DNA from: Hydrogenovibrio sp.
GTDB taxonomy: Bacteria; Pseudomonadota; Gammaproteobacteria; Thiomicrospirales; Thiomicrospiraceae
Assembly (NCBI GenBank): GCA_015484555.1
Contig: WFMZ01000013.1
Span: 1 to 44,193, forward strand
Length of the DNA stretch: 44,193 bases
Reading direction: 5' to 3'
Within the stretch, counting starts at the first letter, position 1; the number at the start of each line of letters is the position of its first letter. The position numbers were made by a program, and so were the translations under genes. Under the pieces are notes generated by a model, which had not been told where the DNA came from, did no database searches, and saw only the letters and a program-made list of their open reading frames with translations. Below are positions 33,612-43,638 of this stretch, piece after piece.

Positions 33612-34217
33612 TTATTGTGCTACTTTATGGCTGTCATAAACGGTTTTAACATTACCCGTAAATTTAAAATTATTGGTGTTTAGATCGGCTTGAACGTTGT
33701 CAGCTGAAACTTTGAAGCCAGGCTGTTGAATTGTTGTACGAGTTTGGCTTGTGAGTATTTGATTTTTATTATTATAGGTAATTTGTTCACTGGTTAATAA
33801 CTTTATTATTGCTTTATCTGTTTGATTAGGCTTCAGCTTTTCGATGATTTCGATTTTAACCTCTCCCGTTAAATGAATGATACTCTCATCTTGACTACGG
33901 CCTTTTAAGCTAGAAATAAAAGTTACTTTTTCAGCAGTATTTTGAATAATACTAGGTTTTTTAAAATGACTTAAGTGGTTCTTATTCTGATAGTAAATTG
34001 CATCGGCAGAAAAAATATTTTGGTGACTATTACTTGTGTTAGGCTGGTTTTTGGGGAGGTTCCAGGTAGTTGATTTAAAAATTTGCCAATTTGTGCTAGG
34101 TTCTAAGTTATCAATTTGAGGTATGTCTTCTGAACGGAGAGTAAAGGTTTGAAATGAATTCAAAAATAGAAAGATAGCTGTAAAGATGAAAATAAAAAAT
34201 AGGGATAATTTTTTCAT
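33612..34217 (-). CDS. lptC: LPS export protein LptC
   Basis: 201 residues: one N-terminal membrane anchor (about 5-22), then a periplasmic jellyroll. Sequence conservation is low in this family; late strands such as VKIEIIEKLKPNQTDKAIIKLLTSEQITYNNKNQILTS match the LptC/YrbK pattern. Position between kdsC (26 nt) and lptA (5 nt) makes the assignment firm. It links LptBFG to LptA. Confidence 0.9.
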   Translation of the reverse strand: MKKLSLFFIFIFTAIFLFLNSFQTFTLRSEDIPQIDNLEPSTNWQIFKSTTWNLPKNQPNTSNSHQNIFSADAIYYQNKNHLSHFKKPSIIQNTAEKVTFISSLKGRSQDESIIHLTGEVKIEIIEKLKPNQTDKAIIKLLTSEQITYNNKNQILTSQTRTTIQQPGFKVSADNVQADLNTNNFKFTGNVKTVYDSHKVAQ

Positions 34218-34243
34218 TGGCAGATTAACTTGCTAGCTTAAAG

Positions 34244-34786
34244 CTAAAGATTTTCTCTTAAATAAAAATCTATTTGTTTTTGCCATAAGCCTTGGGATTT
34301 TAAGATAAGTTCGCAAATTTCTCTAACACAGCCTTGCCCTCCATTGAACTCTGAAATTAAATCAACCCTACTTAAAACTTCTGCATCGGCATCTTTAGGG
34401 CTGGCAGATAGGCCGACACGGGTTAGGATAGGGAGGTCTAAAATATCATCTCCCATATAAGCTATTTCATTAAATTTTAAACCTAGCTTTTCGACTAAAC
34501 TTAAAAAAGTAGGTAGCTTATCTGGCTTACCTTGATAGACATGTTTAACTTTTAAGTCATTCATGCGTTTATCAATTAGAGGAGATTTTCGGCCTGTAAT
34601 AATCCCTATTTCAACACCACTTTGTTGCAACATTACCATGCCATGACCATCACGAGTAAAGAAGGATTTGTATTCAATACCATTATCACCATAATAAAGT
34701 TTGTTGTCAGAAAGCACACCATCAATATCTAAAATAAGTAGCTTGATTTGAGCTGCTTTATCATTTAATTGCTTTAAATCTGTCAT
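34244..34786 (-). CDS. kdsC: 3-deoxy-D-manno-octulosonate 8-phosphate phosphatase
   Basis: HAD phosphatase of the KdsC type (180 residues, no cap domain), a step in Kdo synthesis. The nucleophile motif is LLILDIDGVLSD (D20, D22), then IITGRKSP, and YMGDDILDLP holds the metal-binding Asp pair; GGQGCVRE lies near the end as in family members. It is 21 nt after the antiporter gene. The usual kdsD isomerase gene is absent between them. Confidence 0.95.
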   Translation of the reverse strand: MTDLKQLNDKAAQIKLLILDIDGVLSDNKLYYGDNGIEYKSFFTRDGHGMVMLQQSGVEIGIITGRKSPLIDKRMNDLKVKHVYQGKPDKLPTFLSLVEKLGLKFNEIAYMGDDILDLPILTRVGLSASPKDADAEVLSRVDLISEFNGGQGCVREICELILKSQGLWQKQIDFYLRENL

Positions 34787-34807
34787 TGGAAGGCCTTCTA
34801 TAAATAT

Positions 34808-35797
34808 TTATGCGTTGGTCGCTCTAAAGTATAACAATATCATATAAGCGATGAAACAAGAGACTAAGAAAATACCCTCAAGTCGGGTTATTTCAGTTTT
34901 TCCTTTTCTAGGAAGGGCTACCATTAGCATGAGCAGTGTTAGACCTAACATAATAGGGTAGTCAATAAATAATGTTGTACCTTCTACTCTGGAAGGAGAA
35001 ATAAGAGCAGGCATAGCCAAAACGGCTAAGAGGTTAAATAGGTTAGATCCAATGATATTTCCTATCATTAAATCACCTTCGCCTTTTTTGGCGGCAGTAA
35101 TAGCCGAAGCTAGTTCAGGTAGGCTTGTTCCAATCGCAACAATGGTGAGACCAATAATGGTTTCAGGCACGTTAAAGTAATGTGCAATATCGACTGCCCC
35201 CATCACCATTAACTTTGCACTGAGCATAAGGATGATGAGTCCTACAACTAACATGACAAGTGATTTTTTATAAGACACTTTAGGAAGATTATCTATTTCC
35301 TGAATAGTCTCTTCTGCAAGAGAGTCTGACTTATCGACACTTTTATTAGCTCTGATCATCCAGACCATAACAACAATGAGCAAGATGAGTAAAATAATAC
35401 CATCAAAGATATCTAGAGTATGGTCCATCATCAATACAATTCCGATGAGGGAGATACCAAGTAGAACTGGAAATTCACGCTTTAGTAAAGAGGACTTTAC
35501 CGTAATAGGGGCGATAATGGCGGTTATCCCTAATACAAGGCCTATATTGGCAATATTAGAGCCAATAACATTACCGATTGCTAGCCCTGGGCTATTATCT
35601 AAGGAAGCGAGTGTTGCCACTAGAATTTCAGGAGCAGAGGTGCCAAATCCTAATACCACTACACCGATAATTAAAGGTGAAATAGAAAGATATTTTGCAA
35701 TGCTTGCCGCACCATCAATAAATAAATCTGAACTCCATACAAGAAGGGCAAGTCCAATAATAAGAAATACAGAAGGCAGTAGCAGTGCTGAAAACAT
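34808..35797 (-). CDS. Calcium/sodium antiporter (YrbG-like, CaCA family)
   Basis: 329 residues, about ten helices in two inverted halves. Each half carries an alpha repeat: GFGTSAPEILVATLASLDNSPGLAIGNVIGSNIANIG and AIGTSLPELASAITAAKKGEGDLMIGNIIGSNLFNLL, with the ion-binding Glu residues. Upstream of kdsC as yrbG is in E. coli. Confidence 0.93.
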   Translation of the reverse strand: MFSALLLPSVFLIIGLALLVWSSDLFIDGAASIAKYLSISPLIIGVVVLGFGTSAPEILVATLASLDNSPGLAIGNVIGSNIANIGLVLGITAIIAPITVKSSLLKREFPVLLGISLIGIVLMMDHTLDIFDGIILLILLIVVMVWMIRANKSVDKSDSLAEETIQEIDNLPKVSYKKSLVMLVVGLIILMLSAKLMVMGAVDIAHYFNVPETIIGLTIVAIGTSLPELASAITAAKKGEGDLMIGNIIGSNLFNLLAVLAMPALISPSRVEGTTLFIDYPIMLGLTLLMLMVALPRKGKTEITRLEGIFLVSCFIAYMILLYFRATNA

Positions 35798-35869
35798 AAG
35801 ATTTTCTATCGCTTTAGAATTTTAAAACGGCTATTATAGGTCTTTTAATCATTTAAATAAATAATACTT

Positions 35870-36511
35870 ATGAGTAACTCCCCGGAAAATATTTTAGTTG
35901 GATCAACTGGTTGGCAGCATGCCAACTGGCAAAATAGTTTTTATCCTGAAGATATGCCGAAAGACTGGCAATTGGATTTTTACAGTAATCAGTTTCAAAC
36001 CATTTTAATTACCTCTAATGAGTGGCTAGAATGGAGTAGTGGTGCGATAGAAGAGATGAGAGAAACCTTAGATAAAGAAGATTTTTACTTTGTTTTTAAA
36101 GTAGACGCTTTAAATACAGCGGAACAAACCCAGTTAAGGTTGCTTAAGCGGATATTGGGAGAACTTTTCTATGCTGTGTTACTGGTTAATGAAGCGGCGA
36201 GTGTATTGGATAAAAATCTAAGTAATTTTATTGGGTTTCTTGATGTAAAAGTGACCTACCAAACCTTGCAAAAAATGACTGGAAACGAATGGAATTATGT
36301 TTTTAACGGTCAGTTTTATAGTGGATTCCCTATGCTAGAAGTATCTTTGAGTGACCTGTCTTTAGACCAGAAGAAGCAACTATTAAATGATTTTTCTAGC
36401 AGCTTAGAGAAAAGCGTAGAAGGCGGGTTGATTTTTATAAGTCCTTCAACACAGCTTTCTGTACAAGCCCTAGTGGATTTCCAAATATTATCAGAATTAT
36501 TAGGTTGTTGA
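35870..36511 (+). CDS. Short DUF72-like protein
   Basis: 213 residues, shorter than typical DUF72 proteins (about 240-300). The N-terminus VGSTGWQHANWQNSFYPEDMPKDWQLDFYSNQFQTI matches the DUF72 pattern (GTSGW...FYP...W..YA..F). The later part is diverged and several conserved barrel residues of the family appear to be missing. Function unknown. Divergent from the antiporter gene; 64 bp before mlaF. Confidence 0.75.
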   Translation: MSNSPENILVGSTGWQHANWQNSFYPEDMPKDWQLDFYSNQFQTILITSNEWLEWSSGAIEEMRETLDKEDFYFVFKVDALNTAEQTQLRLLKRILGELFYAVLLVNEAASVLDKNLSNFIGFLDVKVTYQTLQKMTGNEWNYVFNGQFYSGFPMLEVSLSDLSLDQKKQLLNDFSSSLEKSVEGGLIFISPSTQLSVQALVDFQILSELLGC

Positions 36512-36575
36512 GGTCTTAGCGCTAAAATATCAACTTAAATGAGTAAGCTATTTTTAATTTTGTTAAAATAATCAA

Positions 36576-37424
36576 ATGAATATTCAGAATCCCCTTGTAA
36601 ATGGTAGCTATAAAACAACAGAACCTCCTTTAATTGAAGTTAAGGGATTGGGTTTTTTTCGTGGTGAACGAGAAATATTTAAAGATTTGAGTTTAAATAT
36701 CTATAAAGGGAAGATTACAGCCATTATGGGGCCGAGTGGTACGGGTAAAACCACCTTACTAAAATTAATTTCTGGGCAATTAAGGCCTTGTGCAGGAAAA
36801 GTGTTGGTAAAAGGTGATGATATTCATCAATTGAAGCGTTCTCAGCTGTATCAGTTACGCAGGTCAATGGGAATGTTGTTTCAAAGTGGCGCCTTATTAG
36901 CAGACTTAACGGTATTTGAAAATGTTGCTTTTCCCTTAAGGGAGCATGCTAGCTTACCTGATGAGATTTTAATGCCTTTGATTAAAATGAAATTACAATC
37001 GGTTGGTTTAAGAGGTGTTGCTGACTACATGCCCTCTGAACTTTCTGGCGGAATGTTGCGCCGAGTGGCATTAGCTCGAGCGATTGCACTAGACCCTGAA
37101 ATTGTATTTTATGATGAGCCTTTTGTTGGGCAAGATCCTATTACAAAAGGCGTGTTGGTTTCGTTAATTCAAAAATTAAACCAGAGCCTAAAGTTGACCA
37201 GTGTCATTGTTTCTCATGACGTGGAAGAAGTGCTTAGTATTGCCGATTATGTTTACGTTATTTCGGATGGGAAGGTGATTGCAGAAGGAACACCTGAAAG
37301 TTTGTTAAAAAATCCGAATGATGCTGTTAAACAATTTATTAAAGGTGAGGTTGATGGCCCGGTTCCTTATCACTACGCTGCGCTAGATTACAGTCAAGAC
37401 TTAAGGTGTAAACACAGTGAGTAA
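36576..37424 (+). CDS. mlaF: Phospholipid ABC transporter ATPase MlaF
   Basis: ATPase of the Mla system, which keeps outer-membrane lipid asymmetry. 282 residues: Walker A GPSGTGKTTLL, signature LSGGMLRRVALA, Walker B EIVFYDEPFVGQDP (the FVGQDP sequence is MlaF-like), and switch His in VSHDVEEV. An N-terminal extension of about 18 residues precedes the core. Overlaps mlaE by 8 nt. Confidence 0.95.
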   Translation: MNIQNPLVNGSYKTTEPPLIEVKGLGFFRGEREIFKDLSLNIYKGKITAIMGPSGTGKTTLLKLISGQLRPCAGKVLVKGDDIHQLKRSQLYQLRRSMGMLFQSGALLADLTVFENVAFPLREHASLPDEILMPLIKMKLQSVGLRGVADYMPSELSGGMLRRVALARAIALDPEIVFYDEPFVGQDPITKGVLVSLIQKLNQSLKLTSVIVSHDVEEVLSIADYVYVISDGKVIAEGTPESLLKNPNDAVKQFIKGEVDGPVPYHYAALDYSQDLRCKHSE

Positions 37425-38199
37425 AGTATTGAATAAATTTCAATGGCTTGGTCAATCTATGATAGCCATTTTTCAAACTTTAGGGCAGGTTACTTTATTT
37501 ATAGTTAGTTTGTTACCAGCTATTCCTTATGCCTTTATTCGCTTTGAATTGTTAATTAAACAAATTTATTTTGCAGGGGTTTTATCTTTACCTATTATTC
37601 TGACAGCTGGTTTTTTTGTCGGTATGGTACTCAGTCTGCAAGGTTATAATGTACTGGTGGATTACAATTCAGAAGAAGCTGTGGGTACTATGACGGCACT
37701 CTCATTGTTAAGGGAGTTAGGCCCCGTGGTTGCGGCATTGCTTTTTGCGGGAAGGGCTGGGTCAGCTTTAACAGCTGAAATAGGGCTGATGCGTTCAACC
37801 GAACAAATATCGGCTTTAGAGATGATGGCTGTAGATCCGCGAAAATATATTTACGCGCCTAGATTGGTGTCAGCAATTATTGTATTACCGATGTTATCTA
37901 TACTTTTTATTGCCATGGGTATCTTGGGTGGCTATTTAGTTGCGGTAGGGTGGTTAGGCGTTGATGAAGGTTCTTTTTGGTCTCAAATGCAAAGTCATGT
38001 CAACTGGAAGGATGATGTACTAAATGGGATTTATAAATCGATTGCTTTTGCTATTTTAATTTCGATTATCTCTCTGTTTCAAGGGGTGAGCGCCACTCCT
38101 ACTTCAGAGGGTGTGAGTCGAGCGACGACTCGAACGGTTGTAGATTCTTCATTAGGAGTTCTAGGGCTAGATTTCATCCTAACGGCATTAATGTTTTAA
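37417..38199 (+). CDS. mlaE: Phospholipid ABC transporter permease MlaE
   Basis: 260-residue permease with about five to six helices and the MlaE core: SLPIILTAGFFVGMVLSLQGYNVL, LLRELGPVVAALLFAGRAGSALTAEIGLMRSTEQISALEMM. ATPase-contact helix includes EQISALEMMAVDP. It starts within the end of mlaF (GTG at 37417) and precedes mlaD by about 75 nt. Confidence 0.95.
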   Translation: MSKVLNKFQWLGQSMIAIFQTLGQVTLFIVSLLPAIPYAFIRFELLIKQIYFAGVLSLPIILTAGFFVGMVLSLQGYNVLVDYNSEEAVGTMTALSLLRELGPVVAALLFAGRAGSALTAEIGLMRSTEQISALEMMAVDPRKYIYAPRLVSAIIVLPMLSILFIAMGILGGYLVAVGWLGVDEGSFWSQMQSHVNWKDDVLNGIYKSIAFAILISIISLFQGVSATPTSEGVSRATTRTVVDSSLGVLGLDFILTALMF

Positions 38200-38274
38200 A
38201 CTAGACAGATGGTTAGGTATTGAATGTATCTGATTGGTAAAACAAATAAAAATTAAATAATAACTTTGGAAAAA

Positions 38275-38760
38275 ATGAATATGTCACGTCGAATGATGGT
38301 TGAAGTCTGGGTAGGAATTTTTACCTTTATTACATTGGTTTCATTAATGGTCATTGCTTTTAAAGTAAGCGGTATACAAACGGGCGTGAGCCAAGGAAGC
38401 TATCAGATTAATGCTTTATTTGGCAATATAGGTGGTTTAAAGGTCAGAGCTCCTGTCAAAATAAGTGGTGTAGTGGTAGGAAGAGTATCCAGTATTAGTA
38501 TTGATCCTAAAAGCTACAAAGCACTGGTGTCTATGGATATAGACAATAATTTTAACAAGTTATCTTTAGATACCTCTGGCATGATTTTAACCTCTGGACT
38601 GTTAGGTGACCAGTATGTTGGACTGGAGCCTGGTTCAGATGATGAGTATTTGGTAAATGGAGACTATCTAGATATTGTGCAGTCCGCTTTGGTTTTAGAG
38701 GAGTTGATAGGGAAGTTTATGACCAGTTTGTCAGCAGGAGAGACTAAATGCACAAAATGA
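38275..38760 (+). CDS. mlaD: MCE-domain lipid-binding protein MlaD
   Basis: About 161 residues: one membrane helix (about 10-30), then one MCE domain (YQINALFGNIGGLKVRAPVKISGVVVGRVSSI), and a hydrophobic C-terminal helix (SALVLEELIGKFMTSL) that lines the hexamer pore. The frame opens at TTG 38266, but ATG 38275 (or 38281) is the more likely start behind TTTGGA. Its end overlaps mlaC by 13 nt. Confidence 0.93.
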   Translation: MNMSRRMMVEVWVGIFTFITLVSLMVIAFKVSGIQTGVSQGSYQINALFGNIGGLKVRAPVKISGVVVGRVSSISIDPKSYKALVSMDIDNNFNKLSLDTSGMILTSGLLGDQYVGLEPGSDDEYLVNGDYLDIVQSALVLEELIGKFMTSLSAGETKCTK

Positions 38761-39365
38761 TTTTAAAGCTAGGGTTGGTAACCAGCATACTATTTTTTTC
38801 ATGTGCCTATGCAGAACCTAATCAGCAGCAGAGTGCTGGTGAAATGGTATCAGAATTGACGCATAGTGTGCTAGTTAAGTTGCACGCAGAACAAGCTAAT
38901 TTTGAACGACATCCAGAATTACTTAAATCCTTTACGATTAAATATATATTACCTTATATTGATACGGCTAAAATGGCTCGATATGTAACGGGACGGAACT
39001 GGAAAAATGCTACGAAAGCTCAACAAAAGGCTTTTACTCATGCTTTTACCGAGATGCTGTTAAATTCTTATTCTAGCGCTCTGCTTAAATACCATATCAA
39101 ATCGATGAAAGTGGTTAAGGTGGAAGGACGTAAAAAAACTCGTCAGTCGATTACAACAGAAGTTATTCAAGAAAGTGGTGATAAATTGAAAGTGGTGTAC
39201 CGTGCTTATCAAAATAAAAAAACACATAAATGGATGCTTTATGATGTTTCTTTCGAAGGTATTAGTTTGTTGGTGAACTATCGGAAATCGTTTACATCAG
39301 AAATTGATAAAAAAGGGTTTGATCAGGTCATTCAAGAATTAGAGGCTAAAAATGATACACCTTAA
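38748..39365 (+). CDS. mlaC: Periplasmic phospholipid-binding protein MlaC
   Basis: 205 residues: signal peptide ending CAYA (about 1-22), then the MlaC/Ttg2 fold with LKSFTIKYILPYIDTAKMARYVTGRNWKNATKAQQKAFTHAFTEMLLNSYSSAL. It carries lipids between the outer-membrane MlaA and MlaD. The start overlaps mlaD. No mlaA in the window. Confidence 0.94.
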   Translation: MHKMILKLGLVTSILFFSCAYAEPNQQQSAGEMVSELTHSVLVKLHAEQANFERHPELLKSFTIKYILPYIDTAKMARYVTGRNWKNATKAQQKAFTHAFTEMLLNSYSSALLKYHIKSMKVVKVEGRKKTRQSITTEVIQESGDKLKVVYRAYQNKKTHKWMLYDVSFEGISLLVNYRKSFTSEIDKKGFDQVIQELEAKNDTP

Positions 39366-39386
39366 AAATACAAAGAATCAGCTTTC

Positions 39387-39701
39387 GTGAGAACCGTTAA
39401 CTTGGCAGGTCAGACCACCTGCGTATTAGATGGGCAAACATTGCAGCTAGCGGGTAAACTAACGATCTCTTCTGTAGGTGAGCTATTTAGTTCTTCTCAT
39501 AAGGCTATTTTTAATCATCCGATTACGACAATAAATTGTGAAGAAATCAAGCAGGCAGATAGTAGTTGTCTGGCCTTACTGGTTTACTTACAAACCCATA
39601 ATGATGCTCTTGAAATTGTTAATCTACCTGTTAATTTACAAACATTGGTTAATCTATACGACCTACAAAACGTTTTACATATCAAGGAAGGTTTTGAATG
39701 A
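39387..39701 (+). CDS. mlaB: STAS-domain protein MlaB
   Basis: 104-residue STAS protein that binds MlaF and stabilises the complex. QLAGKLTISSVGEL gives the first strand-helix, and INCEEIKQADSSCLALLVYL the conserved Asp-Ser-Ser block. The start is GTG at 39387 with a weak ribosome-binding site, 21 nt after mlaC. It overlaps the next ATPase gene by 4 nt, linking the mla genes to the ABC exporter. Confidence 0.9.
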   Translation: MRTVNLAGQTTCVLDGQTLQLAGKLTISSVGELFSSSHKAIFNHPITTINCEEIKQADSSCLALLVYLQTHNDALEIVNLPVNLQTLVNLYDLQNVLHIKEGFE

Positions 39702-40615
39702 CCACTGCTGCAGTAGAGTTTCGATCGATTTCTAAAAATTACGGAGAGTTACAGGCCTTAAATAATATTTCATTTCAAGTTGAAAAAGGGAGTTTTTTTG
39801 GTTTATTAGGGCCGAATGGAGCAGGAAAATCTACCTTAATTAATGCTATGGCTGGCTTGATTACACCGACCAGTGGCGATATTTTAGTGAATGGGTTTCA
39901 CACGGTTAAAAACTATAGAGGATCTAGGAAATCATTAGGTCTGGTGCCACAAGAATTAATTTCAGATCCCTTTTTCACCATTAAAGAGTTACTTGATATT
40001 CAGTCGGGTTATTTTGGGCTGAAAGGTCCTGAACAAAAGCAATGGACCTCTGAATTATTAGAAAGACTGGCCTTGTCTGATAAAGCCAATTCTTTAACAA
40101 ATACTCTGTCGGGTGGAATGAAAAGACGTGTGCTTATTGCGATGGCACTGGTGCATAAACCCGATGTTATTGTCTTAGATGAGCCCACTGCAGGAGTAGA
40201 TGTTGATTTACGAAAAACACTTTGGGATTTTACCAAAGAGCTGCATGCTAAAGGTCATACCATTATTTTAACCACACACTATTTAGAAGAGGCGGAAGCC
40301 TTATGCGAAAAAGTCGCTATTCTTGATAAAGGTCAGTTAAAAGCTTTAGAGAAAACCAGTGATTTACTCTCTAGGCACAATTTTAGATATATCCGAGTAA
40401 ACTTTGAAGGTGGTGAGCCTTATTTTATATCAGAGCTTCAAAGTCGAGTAGACTCACTGAGTAAAACAGAAGTGGTCTTTAAGGTTGAAAAAGAAATGCC
40501 TTTAAATCAAATATTAGGCTGGCTTGTTGAAAGTAAAGTGCACTTAAAAGATATCACTAGTCGAGATGCGACCCTAGAAGAAGTCTTCTTGGATATAACG
40601 AGTGAAGATAAATGA
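39698..40615 (+). CDS. ABC-2 type exporter ATPase (YadG-like)
   Basis: 305 residues with Walker A GPNGAGKSTL, signature LSGGMKRRVLIA, Walker B VIVLDEPTAGVDVD and switch His in TTHYLEEAE; about 90 extra C-terminal residues are typical of the YadG/DrrA group. Overlaps mlaB and the permease by 4 nt each. Substrate unknown; the mla context suggests an envelope compound (inference). Confidence 0.92.
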   Translation: MTTAAVEFRSISKNYGELQALNNISFQVEKGSFFGLLGPNGAGKSTLINAMAGLITPTSGDILVNGFHTVKNYRGSRKSLGLVPQELISDPFFTIKELLDIQSGYFGLKGPEQKQWTSELLERLALSDKANSLTNTLSGGMKRRVLIAMALVHKPDVIVLDEPTAGVDVDLRKTLWDFTKELHAKGHTIILTTHYLEEAEALCEKVAILDKGQLKALEKTSDLLSRHNFRYIRVNFEGGEPYFISELQSRVDSLSKTEVVFKVEKEMPLNQILGWLVESKVHLKDITSRDATLEEVFLDITSEDK

Positions 40616-41382
40616 TGGCATTTAATTTTGTAGGTTGTTGGGCGCTATTTGTAAAAGAAGTACGCCGATTTTATTCTGTTGCTGTGCAGACGATCTTTGC
40701 CCCTATCGTATCATCTTTACTTTATTTATTGATTTTTGGAACAGTAATCTCCGCCAAAATAGATGTTTTTACGGGGTTATCTTATAGTCAGTTTTTAATC
40801 CCTGGTTTAGTTATGATGACTATTCTACAAAACTCATTTTCAAATACCTCTTCTAGCCTTATCCAAGCTAAAATGCATGGTAATTTAAGCTTTGTTTTAC
40901 TCAGCCCAATTTCTCCTTTAGAGTTTTACATTGCTTTTATTGGCGCGGCTGTTGTACGGGGGTTGGCTGTTGGCCTTGGGGTATTGGTGGTTGGGCTATT
41001 CGCTTTTGACTTGCATATGATTCAGCCAGGCTTGATTTTACTGTTCGCCCTGTTAGCCTCCGCTATTATGGGTGGAGTTGGTATGACGGCGGGAATTTTA
41101 TCGGATAAATTTGATCAGTTATCAGCCTTTCAGAACTTTTTAATTGTTCCACTAACTTTTTTGAGTGGTGTTTTTTATTCTATTAGTGCCCTGCCTAGTT
41201 TTTGGCAACAGGCCTCGCATCTTAACCCATTTTTCTATATGGTTGATGGGTTTAGGTATGGTTTTTTTAACCAGTCCGATGTTTCTATTGGTTTAAGCTT
41301 AGGGGTTTCTTTCGGGTTCTTTTTGTTGATAACGTTTATAAATCTGATTTTATTATATAAAGGCGTTAAGATACGCGATTAA
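40612..41382 (+). CDS. ABC-2 type exporter permease (YadH-like)
   Basis: 256 residues, six helices. Typical YadH segments are WALFVKEVRRFYSVAVQTIFAPIVSSLLYLLIFG, FLIPGLVMMTILQNSFSNTSSSLIQAK and VPLTFLSGVFYSISALPSFWQQASHLNPFFYMVDGFRYGF. Pairs with the preceding ATPase. Confidence 0.93.
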   Translation: MMAFNFVGCWALFVKEVRRFYSVAVQTIFAPIVSSLLYLLIFGTVISAKIDVFTGLSYSQFLIPGLVMMTILQNSFSNTSSSLIQAKMHGNLSFVLLSPISPLEFYIAFIGAAVVRGLAVGLGVLVVGLFAFDLHMIQPGLILLFALLASAIMGGVGMTAGILSDKFDQLSAFQNFLIVPLTFLSGVFYSISALPSFWQQASHLNPFFYMVDGFRYGFFNQSDVSIGLSLGVSFGFFLLITFINLILLYKGVKIRD

Positions 41383-41457
41383 AATTTTTACCGTGTCCTT
41401 TAGTAACCAAGTTGTTTTCCTAAAGAGCATTTAAACAGGGTTTCAAGTAGGTTTTCT

Positions 41458-41682
41458 ATGTCGCCAGATTTAATTAAAGATCGAATTCAAGCACAAATTG
41501 CCAATGCTCAAGTAGAGATGAGTGGTGCGGAATGTAATTTTGCAGTCATTGTGACTAGTGATAGTTTTGAAGGGAAGTCTCCTTTACAGCGTCATAGAAT
41601 GGTAAATGATTTATTTAAAACTGAATTTGAAAGTGGTGCCTTACATGCGCTGTCGATTAAAACACTTTTGCCAGGAAGCTAA
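41458..41682 (+). CDS. ibaG: BolA-family protein IbaG
   Basis: 74-residue BolA-like protein (IbaG/YrbA), a partner of monothiol glutaredoxins in Fe-S handling and linked to envelope control. Core block DSFEGKSPLQRHRMVNDLF with the conserved His; C27 lies in GAECNFAVIV. It is 5 nt before murA, the usual ibaG-murA pair. Confidence 0.93.
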   Translation: MSPDLIKDRIQAQIANAQVEMSGAECNFAVIVTSDSFEGKSPLQRHRMVNDLFKTEFESGALHALSIKTLLPGS

Positions 41683-41687
41683 TTTAA

Positions 41688-42944
<1,257 letters not shown>

Positions 42945-42983
42945 AATAACCGTCTAAACATTAAATTATTGAAAAGAAAATAT

Positions 42984-43610
42984 ATGAACGATCAACTAAC
43001 AATCGCACTTTCTAAAGGCCGTATTTACAAAGATACTTTGCCACTTCTTGAAGCTGCCGGTATTGAGCCGCTTGAAGATCCAAGTAAATGTCGCAAGCTT
43101 ATTATTCAAACCAATCAGCCTAACGTGCGACTATTAATTGTACGCGCGACAGATGCACCTACCTATGTTTCGCATGGTGCTGCCGATTTAGGGGTGGCAG
43201 GTAAAGATGTATTGATGGAAGCGCCGACTGATAACCTATATGAGCTATTAGATTTAGAAATTGCAAAATGCCGTTTAATGGTAGCCGGGCCAAAAATTGC
43301 CAAGCCACAAGGTCACCAGTTAAAAATTGCGACTAAGTATATTAAGTCTGCACGAGCTTATTACGCTTCTAAAGGGCAGCAAGTTGATTTAATTAAGCTA
43401 TATGGCTCGATGGAAATAGCCCCTTTAATTGACCTTGCAGATAAAATTGTAGACTTGGTTGATACCGGTAACACGCTAAAGGCAAATGGTTTAGTGCCTG
43501 AAGAGCATATTGCTCATATTAGCTCACGTTTGATTGTGAACGAGCATGCTTATAAGACAAAGTTTAAGCAAATCAATGACATTGTAGAAAAATTTAAGTC
43601 AGCTATTTAA
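42984..43610 (+). CDS. hisG: ATP phosphoribosyltransferase, short form
   Basis: First step of histidine synthesis. 208 residues, so it is the short HisGS form lacking the C-terminal regulatory domain; the family then needs HisZ for activity and histidine feedback. [28 protein letters not shown] and the PRPP loop [16 protein letters not shown] are visible. The frame opens at TTG 42969, but ATG 42984 gives the natural start [13 protein letters not shown]. hisD follows after 28 nt. Confidence 0.95.
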   Translation: MNDQLTIALSKGRIYKDTLPLLEAAGIEPLEDPSKCRKLIIQTNQPNVRLLIVRATDAPTYVSHGAADLGVAGKDVLMEAPTDNLYELLDLEIAKCRLMVAGPKIAKPQGHQLKIATKYIKSARAYYASKGQQVDLIKLYGSMEIAPLIDLADKIVDLVDTGNTLKANGLVPEEHIAHISSRLIVNEHAYKTKFKQINDIVEKFKSAI

Positions 43611-43638
43611 ACACTATTAAAAAATACGGGAATTATCT

